From the NCBI GenBank assembly GCA_024690665.1, contig JAILOU010000003.1:1-64000 (forward strand): a DNA stretch of 64,000 nt, written 5' to 3'. The notes beneath the pieces were generated by a model. That model saw only the letters and a program-made list of their open reading frames with translations. It made no database searches and was not told the DNA's origin. This document shows, one piece after another, positions 1 through 8,201 of this stretch. The stretch is from Eubacterium sp. Lineage in GTDB: Bacteria > Bacillota > Clostridia > Lachnospirales > Lachnospiraceae. Each line of letters opens with the position of its first letter. Position 1 is the first letter of the stretch. The position numbers were made by a program, and so were the translations under genes.

Positions 1-7
1 CGGAGCG

Positions 8-141
8 TTTAACTCAGTCGGAGCTTGCGACGGAATGCGTAGCATTCCTAGTCCTTTAGGGTACCCCGACTGAGTATAGTTTGTCATAACCCCCACCTAC
101 GCTAACGCTTAGAGGTGGGGGATTTCTCCGACTGAGTTAAA
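8..141. repeat. Structured repeat, copy A (134 bp)
   Basis: The ends are a perfect 16-bp inverted repeat (TTTAACTCAGTCGGAG at 8-23 and its complement at 126-141). Inside are a GGAATGC-GTA-GCATTCC hairpin (32-48) and a strong CCCCCACCT/AGGTGGGGG hairpin (90-121). A second copy of CCGACTGAGT at 66-75 can also pair with 12-21, so two folds exclude each other. A nearly identical 134-bp copy lies at 39926-40059 and a shortened inverted copy at 48592-48690. There is no coding capacity. The nested stems recall the subterminal palindromes of IS200/IS605-type elements or REP-like non-autonomous elements; that link is inference. The matching flank CGGAGCG suggests the repeat module begins left of the window. 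Confidence 0.85.
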
Positions 142-953
142 TCAAGAAGATATGAACGGCTCTGACACAGCGCCCTTAACCAGTCCTGATCGTGATTATG
201 AAGTTCCACGCACACATAACCATCAAACACCGATTGCTCAATCATATCCACAATTCTGGCAAAGTCAATGTCACCTTCACCCGGAATCTGATGAAAATGG
301 ATTCGGTCCTTGATATCCTCGATGTGAATATGCGCCGCATAAGGGAGTGATTTGCACACATTATCGTAGCACTCCTCTTCCGACTCACAGCAAAAGACAT
401 GACCAATATCCAGATTAAACTTCAGTTTTGGACTGTTAATCTCGGTAATATATTTAATTGCCATATCCGTTGTACCCACATAAAATCCCGGTTCCTGCTC
501 TAAGACAAGAGTTGTCTTATCACACTCTTTTATCAGCTCTTCCATTCCACTTCGAAAGTATTCATCTGCTTTTTGTGCGCTTTGATCCTTTAGAATTCCG
601 GAATTTACATTGACAAGCGGCGAACCAATCTTCTCTCCAAGTTCGATAGCCGCCTTATAGGAATCCAGGCGCATCCTTCGCCCCTTGGCATCATCACAAA
701 TCATAGACGGTTCATAATCTTCTTTCGTCAGGTAGTTTGGTCCTCCGGCTGCAACGCTGGCAATCACAAGTCCAATCTCATCGCAATAGTTTCGGACGCT
801 TTTAATCTTCTCATCACTGCTGATATAAGGATGCAGATGCGTATCATTCAGCGCAATCTCCACGGCTTCATAGCCCGCATCCTTCACCTGCTTTAGCGCC
901 TCAAAGATATCCATATACCGAAGAGTTGTTGCATTAAAACACAGCTTTAACAT
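102..953 (-). CDS. Sugar-phosphate isomerase/epimerase-like TIM-barrel protein
   Basis: This is a 283-residue AP-endonuclease-2/xylose-isomerase-type TIM barrel (IolI/IolE-like). The usual four metal ligands can be placed: Glu in VLEQEPG, Asp in FNLDIGH, His in HIHIED and Glu in CVELHNH. Family members isomerise, epimerise or dehydrate keto-sugars or inosose derivatives in the cytoplasm, and the substrate here is unknown. The gene overlaps the end of the cyclase gene by 7 bp, so the two are very likely translationally coupled and act in one pathway on a carbocyclic product. The last 12 residues (LTQSEKSPTSKR) are encoded by repeat copy A, so the natural C-terminus has been replaced or extended by the repeat. 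Start chosen at ATG 953 behind a GGGGAG-like site. Confidence 0.75.
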   Translation of the reverse strand: MLKLCFNATTLRYMDIFEALKQVKDAGYEAVEIALNDTHLHPYISSDEKIKSVRNYCDEIGLVIASVAAGGPNYLTKEDYEPSMICDDAKGRRMRLDSYKAAIELGEKIGSPLVNVNSGILKDQSAQKADEYFRSGMEELIKECDKTTLVLEQEPGFYVGTTDMAIKYITEINSPKLKFNLDIGHVFCCESEEECYDNVCKSLPYAAHIHIEDIKDRIHFHQIPGEGDIDFARIVDMIEQSVFDGYVCVELHNHDQDWLRALCQSRSYLLDLTQSEKSPTSKR

Positions 954-2122
954 GCAATCTCACTCCCCTTCCCCAGTTTATGCTCGATGACAGAATTATG
1001 ATTCACCAGAATCTTTCTTACAATCGGCTCATCTACTTTAACCTGGAAGTCTCCATCCGGATTTAAGCATTCTCCAATCTTCTTTAACAGAACGTATTTT
1101 ACTCCCTTAACCGTCTTTTTATTATCAGCCAGAATCGTATGCATGATATTATCAACGGTAATTCCTTCCGGAATCTTAAGATCGAGTCCCAGGCATTCTC
1201 CAAATAACTTATAATGCTTATCGACCTCTTCCTGCGTCAGATAACCAAGTTCATGAGACAGCTCTGCCGCAATGGACATACCCTTGGCAACTGCAATACC
1301 ATGCGGAATCTTTCCTCCGGAATAAAACTCCATCGCATGACCGAATGTATGTCCATATTCAAGTGCCATTGCAAATAATTTTTCCGACGGGTCTTGCTTT
1401 AAGATCTCAAGTTTTGACTGAATAACGGCATATGCGGTCTGCGTTACACGCAGGATATCCATATCTTCAAATATTTCAGTTGCCAGAACGCCTTCATAGT
1501 AGCTTAGCAGGCTTTCATCATTGATAAATGCATTCTTGATTCCTTCTGCAAATGCGGACTTTCTGCCCGTCATACTTTCCGTTGCCAAAAACTGCGTATC
1601 AGAAAAGATAAAGATTGGCGCATAATAAACTCCATACTGATTCTTTCCCTGCTTTCCATTTACCGCCTGTTTATTGCTAAGACAACTATCTGTGACTCCC
1701 ATAAATGTAGTCGGCATCTCAATATAACGAATTCCTCTGTAAATCATGGCAGATGCAAGCCCTACAATGTTGGTCAGACAGCCCCCACCGACGCCAACAA
1801 CAATCGATCCTTTTGTAATTCCCTTTTTTACAAGAAGCTCGCATAGCTCTTCTAATCTGGTAAATGTCTTATCGTGCTCTGTATCCGCAATTACGATTAC
1901 TTCATAGTTAACATTTGCCTTTTGAAGCGACTGTTCTACCTTGTCCCCATACAGGTTATGCAGTACTTCGTTGGTTACCAAAAACACCTTGTCATAAGAA
2001 TATCCATTAATCAAATTACCAAGTTCCCCAATAATGTTGTACCCAAAATAATACGTTGGATCCGGCTTCAAATAGGTGTTAAAGTGAATCATCTTTCCTT
2101 CTGTAAATGCTACGTTCTCCAT
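947..2122 (-). CDS. Sugar-phosphate cyclase, 2-deoxy-scyllo-inosose synthase-like
   Basis: This 391-residue protein of the 3-dehydroquinate synthase superfamily has an NAD-binding GVGGG motif followed by LTNIVGLASAMIYRG. Zn-ligand positions are in FAEGIKN (Glu), EYGHTFGHA (His) and IPHGIAVAKG (His). Instead of the DHQ-synthase DSSVGGKTG motif it has DSCLSNKQAVN followed by GKNQYGVYYAP, which resembles the DSVLSIKQAVN and GKNLVGFYYPP stretches I recall for BtrC, the DOI synthase of butirosin biosynthesis. It is therefore more likely to cyclise a sugar phosphate to an inosose-type carbocycle than to make dehydroquinate. Ile in HGIAV, where Glu is usual, is odd. ATG 2122 is chosen because AGGAGG lies 6 bases upstream; an upstream ATG at 2137 overlaps that site. 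First gene of a two-gene operon. Confidence 0.78.
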   Translation of the reverse strand: MENVAFTEGKMIHFNTYLKPDPTYYFGYNIIGELGNLINGYSYDKVFLVTNEVLHNLYGDKVEQSLQKANVNYEVIVIADTEHDKTFTRLEELCELLVKKGITKGSIVVGVGGGCLTNIVGLASAMIYRGIRYIEMPTTFMGVTDSCLSNKQAVNGKQGKNQYGVYYAPIFIFSDTQFLATESMTGRKSAFAEGIKNAFINDESLLSYYEGVLATEIFEDMDILRVTQTAYAVIQSKLEILKQDPSEKLFAMALEYGHTFGHAMEFYSGGKIPHGIAVAKGMSIAAELSHELGYLTQEEVDKHYKLFGECLGLDLKIPEGITVDNIMHTILADNKKTVKGVKYVLLKKIGECLNPDGDFQVKVDEPIVRKILVNHNSVIEHKLGKGSEIAC

Positions 2123-2258
2123 GTTTTTCCTCCTCATGAAATCCTGTTTTTTTGTTCCCCAATGTCTTTTCGCATCTATCGTAGCATTCCTTAGTTGGTA
2201 ACATTTATCCGCAAATCGCTTTTAATGTTGCGTATTTTGTATAAAAGTATGCGTTTCG

Positions 2259-2286
2259 AATATGCAATATGCACAAGCAATATGCA
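2259..2286. repeat. Three direct AATATGCA repeats in a promoter region
   Basis: AATATGCA occurs at 2259-2266, 2266-2273 and 2279-2286, in the 254-bp gap between the cyclase start (2122) and the T-box promoter (2377). On the minus strand a TTGCAT hexamer overlapping this cluster is followed 17 bases later by TTATAC, a plausible promoter for the cyclase operon. The cluster could therefore be an operator. The rest of the gap is AT-rich with no convincing gene. Confidence 0.35.
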
Positions 2287-2376
2287 TGATGTATACAAAT
2301 GGCGTTTGCCTACTGTATTCTTAGTGCACATTGTATATTACCACACCATATTTTTTCACTATCCGCATCCAATCAA

Positions 2377-2406
2377 TTGACATTCTACTGTCAAATGTGG
2401 TAAGAT
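2377..2406 (+). promoter_or_regulatory. Promoter of the trpB2 T-box transcript
   Basis: A consensus -35 (TTGACA, 2377-2382) is followed after 18 bases by TAAGAT (2401-2406), preceded by TGG as in an extended -10. Transcription would begin just ahead of the T-box leader. Read directly from sequence, with no experimental support. Confidence 0.6.
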
Positions 2407-2690
2407 ACGACAAACCGCTGATAAAGAGTAAGTAGAAGATTCCTCCTTATCCTGAGAGAACTGCAGATGGTGAGATTGCAGTGATAAGTGATTCTTCGAA
2501 TGGGCTTTTGAGGGCAACTTGAAATGTATCTGATACAGAGTAGATGAGACGTAGCGCAGGAGCTTCGTTACCAAATTCCGGCATATGTATGTATGCGCTA
2601 AGAGGGCGATGATTCGCCAAGCCGGGTGGCACCGCAGGTTGATTAAACTACCTGTCCCAGCAGTAACAACTGTAGGGACAGGTTTTTTTA
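2407..2690 (+). promoter_or_regulatory. Tryptophan-specific T-box leader
   Basis: The leader has the hallmark T-box sequence GGGTGGCACCGCAGG (2624-2638) followed by an intrinsic terminator. In stem I the specifier region reads GAA-TGG-GCTTTTGAG, placing a TGG (Trp) codon at 2501-2503 in the usual context, and the AGAGAA...GATGGTGAGATTGCAG distal region lies at about 2455-2482. Uncharged tRNA-Trp should stabilise the antiterminator and switch on the downstream trpB2 gene. T-box riboswitches of this design are typical of Firmicutes. Confidence 0.92.
2651..2689 (+). terminator. T-box regulatory terminator
   Basis: CCTGTCCC (2651-2658) pairs with GGGACAGG (2675-2682), followed by seven T residues. 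The 5' arm lies next to the T-box sequence, so formation is exclusive with the antiterminator. It sits 48 bases before the trpB2 start. Confidence 0.9.
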
Positions 2691-2737
2691 TACACATTTT
2701 CCTGTCCCGGGAATATCAAGAAAAAGGAGACTATACG

Positions 2738-4108
2738 ATGGAAGAGAAAAAAATACCTTACAAAATCTATTTAGAAGAAGATGAGATGCCAAAATCATGG
2801 TACAACTTACGCGCTGACATGATTAATAAGCCGGCTCCTCTTTTGAACCCTGCAACCAAGCAGCCTATGACGGCAGAAGATCTTGCTCCTGTATTTTGCG
2901 ATGAACTGATTCAGCAAGAACTTGATGATACAACACCGTTTATTCCAATTCCGGAAGAAATCAGAGATTTTTACAAGATGTACAGACCTTCTCCTCTTGT
3001 CAGAGCTTACTGCCTTGAGAAGAAGCTTCAGACTCCTGCTAAAATCTACTATAAATTCGAAGGAAACAACACAAGTGGAAGCCATAAATTAAACTCTGCA
3101 ATTGCGCAGGCTTATTATGCAAAGAAACAAGGTCTTAAGGGTGTTACCACAGAAACCGGTGCCGGCCAGTGGGGTACTGCTCTTTCCATGGCTTGCTCTT
3201 ACTTCGACCTTGACTGTAAAGTATACATGGTAAAGGTTTCTTACGAGCAAAAGCCTTTCCGTAGAGAAGTTATGAGAACGTACGGCGCTTCTGTCGTTCC
3301 TTCTCCTTCCGAAACAACCGATATCGGTAAAAAGATTCTCGCCGATCATCCGGGCACTACCGGAAGCCTTGGCTGCGCCATCTCAGAAGCAGTTGAAGTT
3401 GCGACCAAAAATCCGGGATATCGCTATGTACTTGGTAGTGTGTTAAATCAGGTTATGCTTCACCAGTCTGTCATCGGTCTTGAAACCAAAACAGCACTTG
3501 ATAAATACGGCATTAAACCAGACATCATCATCGGCTGCGCCGGCGGTGGTTCTAACCTCGGTGGTCTGATTGCTCCATTTATGGGCGAGAAAATCAAAGG
3601 CAAAGCCGATTATCGCATCATTGCTGTTGAACCGGCTTCCTGCCCAAGTTTCACAAGAGGTACTTATGCTTATGACTTCTGTGATACGGGTATGATCTGC
3701 CCTCTGGCTAAGATGTATACTCTTGGTAGTGGATTTATTCCTTCTGCCAACCACGCTGGTGGTCTTAGATTCCACGGCATGAGTTCTACGCTTTCTCAGC
3801 TTTATGATGACAAACTGATGGAAGCTGTCAGTGTTGAGCAGACGGAAGTTTTTGAAGCTGCCGAAAGATTCGCCCGCGTCGAGGGTATCCTTCCTGCTCC
3901 TGAGAGTTCTCATGCTATCAAGGTCGCCATCGATGAGGCTTTAAAATGCAAAGAAACCGGCGAGGAAAAGACGATTGTCTTTGGTCTTACCGGTACCGGT
4001 TACTTTGATATGTTCGCTTATGAGAAGTTCAATGATGGTAAGATGAGCGATGAAATTCCGACGGATGAGGAGATTGCAGCGTCTATCGCTACTTTGCCTC
4101 AGATCTAG
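2738..4108 (+). CDS. trpB2: TrpB2-type tryptophan synthase beta chain
   Basis: This 456-residue PLP enzyme of the TrpB-like (TrpB2) family condenses indole, or an indole donor, with L-serine to give tryptophan in the cytoplasm. The PLP lysine is expected at about residue 117 in SGSHKLNSA, and the phosphate loop is GCAGGGSNLGG. The long N-terminal extension and total length fit TrpB2 rather than the roughly 400-residue TrpB1. The start is ATG 2738 behind AAAAAGGAGA; the open frame runs further upstream only because the T-box leader lacks stops. There is no trpA beside it, so it may scavenge free indole or work with a distant trpA. Control by a Trp T-box agrees with the function. Confidence 0.93.
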   Translation: MEEKKIPYKIYLEEDEMPKSWYNLRADMINKPAPLLNPATKQPMTAEDLAPVFCDELIQQELDDTTPFIPIPEEIRDFYKMYRPSPLVRAYCLEKKLQTPAKIYYKFEGNNTSGSHKLNSAIAQAYYAKKQGLKGVTTETGAGQWGTALSMACSYFDLDCKVYMVKVSYEQKPFRREVMRTYGASVVPSPSETTDIGKKILADHPGTTGSLGCAISEAVEVATKNPGYRYVLGSVLNQVMLHQSVIGLETKTALDKYGIKPDIIIGCAGGGSNLGGLIAPFMGEKIKGKADYRIIAVEPASCPSFTRGTYAYDFCDTGMICPLAKMYTLGSGFIPSANHAGGLRFHGMSSTLSQLYDDKLMEAVSVEQTEVFEAAERFARVEGILPAPESSHAIKVAIDEALKCKETGEEKTIVFGLTGTGYFDMFAYEKFNDGKMSDEIPTDEEIAASIATLPQI

Positions 4109-4300
4109 GCGTGTGTGGTGCCGGCGGGGGTCTTTCCTTGGCGATGCTAGATACGATTTCTCCCCGCACCGACCCGCCGCTTTTCAAATTTTTTCTGCGT
4201 ATCTTGTGATTTGCCCGCCACCGCCCGTGCTTAGCTAGGATGGTTGTGGTTTGTTTACAAGAAATGGCTCGTTGTGTTTGCAACACAACACCGGACATAA

Positions 4301-4344
4301 AAAAAGCGAAGAAACTGCAAGCAAGCTCGCGTTCTTCGCTTTTT
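4301..4344. terminator. Bidirectional intrinsic terminator
   Basis: AAAAAGCGAAGAA (4301-4313) pairs with TTCTTCGCTTTTT (4332-4344), giving a 13-bp stem with A and T tracts on the two sides. It is the first clear terminator downstream of trpB2, about 190 bases beyond the stop. Confidence 0.75.
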
Positions 4345-4610
4345 CCATGCCCTGTCTGCTTACGCAGACGACCCATTTCTTTTTGACCTCCGAGGCAGCC
4401 CCGGTTCGGTTTGGCGTGCATTTGATACTCGAAAAAATTTGGCAGCTCTCGATGTGCTTGTCGAAATGTATCCTGCATCGCCGGTAAAGTTGTTTCCGGC
4501 GTTTGAGATTCGCCTGGAACTGAGTCTGCGTAGATTAGTTGTACATCTCCGTCAGCTCAAAACTTATGGTCAATTTCTTTTGGTTATCAAGCCAAATATT
4601 TCACTCACCC

Positions 4611-4637
4611 AAAAAGGAAGCGTGTTTCCACGCTTCC
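4611..4637. terminator. Terminator of the chemoreceptor gene
   Basis: GGAAGCGTG (4616-4624) pairs with CACGCTTCC (4629-4637) around a 4-base loop. On the minus strand it is followed by five T residues and lies 7 bases after the chemoreceptor stop codon. It also has TCTCTTTT on the plus side. Confidence 0.8.
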
Positions 4638-4643
4638 TCTCTT

Positions 4644-6716
4644 TTATTCTTCGTTTGATTTGAAGAACTTCATTTCTTCGTTTAATTTTTCTGCTATTAC
4701 CTTCAATCCATCTGCAGAATCTGCCAGCGTTGTTACGGTTGCTGACAACTCTTGCATGGATGCTCCGGTTTCTTCTGAGGACGCTGCATTTTCTTCCGAG
4801 ATTGCTGATAAGGTACTCATCGTATCTACAACTGCCGTCTTGGATGTCTCACAGGTATCTGCTCCTTCTGAAATCAGCTGTACGCCGCCTACGGTGCTTC
4901 CGATATCGGATAGCATTCCATTAACTGCCTGAAGAGTATCTCCAAGTGCAATCTGCTGATCGCTGTTTCCTTGTTTCACATCTTCAGCTGCTGCAACGGC
5001 TGCCTCACTCTGTGCAAGAAGCGTATCCATCTCAATTCGGATGTCATCTGCCATCTGCTTAGAATCATCTGCCAACTTGCCAATTTCTTCGGCTACAACT
5101 GCGAATCCTCGTCCGGCTTCTCCGGCTCTTGCAGCTTCAATCGAAGCGTTTAGTGACAGCAGGTTCGTCTGCGTTGCAATAGAAGTAATTCCTTCTACCT
5201 TTTCACTGATACTGTTAACCGCATTTTGTGTTGCCTGAATTGTCTTAGAGATTTCATCAATCTTCTCTGTCATCTCTGAAGAAGAATCCTGAAGTGATAA
5301 GAGCGAATTACTTGAAACCTCAGAAGCTTCCTTCATCTTACTTGCAAGAGTAGATAAATCGTTGGTTGAAGACTGTACATCTCCAACTGCATCTCCAATC
5401 AAGCCAACATTGTTGGATGCCTCCTGAATTTCTTCTGCCTGCTGAGTTGCTCCTGTTGCAATCTCCTGAACGGCATTGGATACATCCTCTGCAGTATGCG
5501 AAATCTGTCCTGCCATATCGGCAAGTTCTTCCGATGAAGTACCCACTTCCATTGCTGAAGTTTTAATCTCACTCACAATTGTATCTAACTTATCAATAAC
5601 CGTATTCGTTGCCTTCGAGATTGCTCCAAATTCGTCTTTCCGCTTATCAAATTTTCGAACCTTTATAAATCGACCATCAGATAATGCTCCAAGTGATTTT
5701 CCGACAGCTGCAATTGGCTCGGTAAAGCTTTTTGCCATAACAAACGAGATTATAACCGCTATAACTAATAGGATAATTCCAATAATGACAACGATTAAAG
5801 CAGACTTAACAGCTTGCGCTCTAACCACGCTGTCCTTTTCCGCGATTGCGATTGTATAACCGGTAACCGGTTCTCTAATCCACGAAATGTAAGCCAGACT
5901 TCCTGTTGCCATACTTTCATAAGAGCCTTTATCATCCGTAGATGTCATAAATGGAGAATCACTATGATCTTCATCCTCATCATCCGGTGTAATTTCGTGC
6001 ATCGCATGTGCAGCCACAATACCATTCTTATCTGCAATATATCCATCGTCAATATTTTCAGCCAGGAATTCATGTAAATTATTAAGGTCAAAACTTCGCT
6101 GAATCGTACCTATTAATTCTCCGGACTGATCATCAAAAATCGGCACGATAATAATTGTAATACGATTGCCCGCTGCCTTACTGACCACAATATTTGATAC
6201 CGCAACATCTTCCGTCTCAATACATTCCTGGAAATAATCTCTGTCTGAAATATCTGCCGGCTCCAAACGGTCTGCTCTTAACAACTGCTGACCTGATGGC
6301 AAAGTCAGAATTACACTTTCATTACCATCATTAATATTCGCATTCATCTCGTCCATCTCTGCGAGCATTACATCATCCGGAATCGTCTCCTCCCCGGTTC
6401 CATAAGTCTTTAAATAAGTAATGGTACTAGGTGCTGCCGCAAATGTTTTTAGCGCAATGACATTCTCATTTACAATACCTGAGAATTCCGCTGCAACAAA
6501 ATTCGCATTAGCATCCAGTAAATCTAGTGCATCGTCCATCGCCTTTTTCGTCGATGTCGTATAGCTGACCAGAATCGCAGCAATCAGCGGAATCGCCGCT
6601 ACAAGTACCATGATAGATATCAGTCTTGTCTTAATACTGTCCTTAAACTTAATACCTGACTCCGCTTTTTCGCGTTGTCTTTCCTCTTTCGTTTTCTTCG
6701 GTCTTTTCTCTTTCAT
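4644..6716 (-). CDS. Methyl-accepting chemotaxis protein (dCache-type)
   Basis: This 690-residue membrane chemoreceptor has a Lys-rich cytoplasmic start, a first transmembrane segment (about residues 32-54), a periplasm-side double-Cache-like ligand domain (to about 290), and a second membrane segment rich in Ile and Val. A HAMP domain and a long coiled-coil signalling domain follow, with the hairpin tip sequence around [18 protein letters not shown]. It would signal through CheA/CheW; its ligand is not evident. ATG 6716 is preferred because GGAGG lies 7 bases upstream, whereas the upstream ATG at 6755 has none. It is transcribed alone and ends in a strong terminator. No other che or flagellar gene is in the window. 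Confidence 0.92.
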   Translation of the reverse strand: MKEKRPKKTKEERQREKAESGIKFKDSIKTRLISIMVLVAAIPLIAAILVSYTTSTKKAMDDALDLLDANANFVAAEFSGIVNENVIALKTFAAAPSTITYLKTYGTGEETIPDDVMLAEMDEMNANINDGNESVILTLPSGQQLLRADRLEPADISDRDYFQECIETEDVAVSNIVVSKAAGNRITIIIVPIFDDQSGELIGTIQRSFDLNNLHEFLAENIDDGYIADKNGIVAAHAMHEITPDDEDEDHSDSPFMTSTDDKGSYESMATGSLAYISWIREPVTGYTIAIAEKDSVVRAQAVKSALIVVIIGIILLVIAVIISFVMAKSFTEPIAAVGKSLGALSDGRFIKVRKFDKRKDEFGAISKATNTVIDKLDTIVSEIKTSAMEVGTSSEELADMAGQISHTAEDVSNAVQEIATGATQQAEEIQEASNNVGLIGDAVGDVQSSTNDLSTLASKMKEASEVSSNSLLSLQDSSSEMTEKIDEISKTIQATQNAVNSISEKVEGITSIATQTNLLSLNASIEAARAGEAGRGFAVVAEEIGKLADDSKQMADDIRIEMDTLLAQSEAAVAAAEDVKQGNSDQQIALGDTLQAVNGMLSDIGSTVGGVQLISEGADTCETSKTAVVDTMSTLSAISEENAASSEETGASMQELSATVTTLADSADGLKVIAEKLNEEMKFFKSNEE

Positions 6717-6878
6717 ATCTCGTCCTCCGTATTGCAAAACTAATTCTCTGAGCATTACTCAATACTATTTTCTAATACTAATTTCCCCTTTTTATAAGCA
6801 AAAAGTTATAGCATCTGCGTTTAGTATATCAAAAACACTACTAAAATAAAAGTTTTCTGATGAAAAAAACATCAAAAA

Positions 6879-8186
6879 TCAGCCTAAAATATCAATATAT
6901 TCACCTGATAATGCCTTATTCATACTTCGCACCGCGCAAAACTTACCGCACATCGAACAGGTATCGTCATATTCCGGTGCGCGATTGTCGTGAATCTTCT
7001 TTGCCGTATCCGGGTCAATGGCGCACTCCCACTGCATCTCCCAGTCAAATGACTTTCTCGCTTCAGCCATCTTATGATCCACATCCGTAGCATGTGGAAT
7101 CTTCTTCGCGATATCCGCTGCATGCGCCGCAATCTTCGAAGCCACGATTCCCTGCTTAACATCTTCCACGTTCGGAAGCGCCAGATGCTCTGCCGGCGTG
7201 ACATAACACAAAAATGCTGCTCCGTGCTGCGCTGCGATTGCTCCACCGATTGCCGACGTAATATGATCATATCCCGGTGCAATATCCGTCACCAATGGTC
7301 CCAGCACATAAAATGGTGCACCCATACAGATCTTTTGCTGCACTTTCATATTCGCCGCAATTTCGTCCATCGGCATGTGCCCGGGTCCTTCCACCATCAC
7401 CTGTACATCCTTCTCCCACGCGCGTTTCGTAAGTTCTCCGAGTCTTACCAGTTCTTCAATCTGGCACACATCCGTTGCATCCTCAATGCAGCCCGGTCTG
7501 CAGGCATCTCCCAGAGAAACTGTTACATCATATTCTCTGCAAATCTCTAAAATCTCATCGTAGTATTCGTAAAACGGATTCTCTTCCCCCGTCATACTCA
7601 TCCAGGCAAATACAAGCGAACCACCTCTCGATACAATATTCATCTTTCGTTTATGCATTTTGATCTGCTCAATCGTCTTTCTTGTAATTCCACAATGCAG
7701 CGTTACAAAATCCACGCCATCCTGCGCGTGCAGACGAACAACATCGATAAAATCCTTTGCCGAAAGCGTTGCAAGATCTCTTTGATAGTGAATAACACTG
7801 TCATAGATAGGCACGGTTCCTATCATAGCCGGGCACTGCGAAGTCAGTGTGCGGCGAAATGGCTGCGTATTTCCGTGACTGGATAAATCCATAATCGCCT
7901 CGGCACCCATATGAACCGCCGCCATTACTTTTTCCATCTCGCCCTCGTAATCTTTGCAGTCTCTGGACACTCCGAGATTGACATTGATCTTTGTTCGAAG
8001 CATGGAGCCGACTCCTTCAGGTTTTAAACATCTGTGATTCTTGTTAGCCGGAATAGCCACTTGACCGGTTTCCACGAGAGCTCTTATTTCCTCCGGCGTA
8101 CGATATTCTTTTTTTGCCACTTCTTCCATCTGCGGCGTGATGATGCCCATGCGGGCAGCTTCCATTTGCGTTTTATAATTTCTCAT
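6879..8186 (-). CDS. thiC: Phosphomethylpyrimidine synthase ThiC
   Basis: This 435-residue radical SAM enzyme rearranges aminoimidazole ribotide to hydroxymethylpyrimidine phosphate, the pyrimidine half of thiamine. The non-canonical cluster motif at the C-terminus reads C-x2-C-x3-C (residues 410, 413, 417, CSMCGKFC), one residue shorter than the C-x2-C-x4-C of the longer proteobacterial form and in keeping with the short clostridial ThiC. Conserved blocks such as [16 protein letters not shown] and [13 protein letters not shown] are present. It is the last gene of the TPP-riboswitch-controlled operon, 15 bases after thiH. No obvious terminator was found directly after it. Confidence 0.97.
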   Translation of the reverse strand: MRNYKTQMEAARMGIITPQMEEVAKKEYRTPEEIRALVETGQVAIPANKNHRCLKPEGVGSMLRTKINVNLGVSRDCKDYEGEMEKVMAAVHMGAEAIMDLSSHGNTQPFRRTLTSQCPAMIGTVPIYDSVIHYQRDLATLSAKDFIDVVRLHAQDGVDFVTLHCGITRKTIEQIKMHKRKMNIVSRGGSLVFAWMSMTGEENPFYEYYDEILEICREYDVTVSLGDACRPGCIEDATDVCQIEELVRLGELTKRAWEKDVQVMVEGPGHMPMDEIAANMKVQQKICMGAPFYVLGPLVTDIAPGYDHITSAIGGAIAAQHGAAFLCYVTPAEHLALPNVEDVKQGIVASKIAAHAADIAKKIPHATDVDHKMAEARKSFDWEMQWECAIDPDTAKKIHDNRAPEYDDTCSMCGKFCAVRSMNKALSGEYIDILG

Positions 8187-8201
8187 AAGACCTTCTTCCT
8201 T

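Larger units (their letters stand above)
4109..4643. other. Gene-free stretch with several hairpins
   Basis: No credible gene was seen in these 535 bases between convergent trpB2 and a chemoreceptor gene. The stretch is patchily GC-rich (4109-4200) and holds a GTTGTGTT/AACACAAC hairpin (4271-4289), a terminator at 4301-4344, a GTCTGC-TTAC-GCAGAC hairpin (about 4354-4369) similar to one at 39872-39887, and a terminator at 4611-4637. Short open frames here lack ribosome binding sites. Confidence 0.6.

Noticed and set aside
947-2122. Standard 3-dehydroquinate synthase (aroB)
   Set aside because: The GGKTG active-site motif is replaced by SNKQAVN and no shikimate genes are adjacent.
2195-2380. 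Short plus-strand frame before the T-box
   Set aside because: It has no ribosome binding site, an atypical composition, and lies in an AT-rich promoter region.
2585-2737. Upstream extension of trpB2 to 2585
   Set aside because: This stretch is the T-box antiterminator and terminator; ATG 2738 has a proper ribosome binding site.
4050-4663. Several short frames in the gene-free stretch after trpB2
   Set aside because: They overlap hairpins and terminators and lack start signals.
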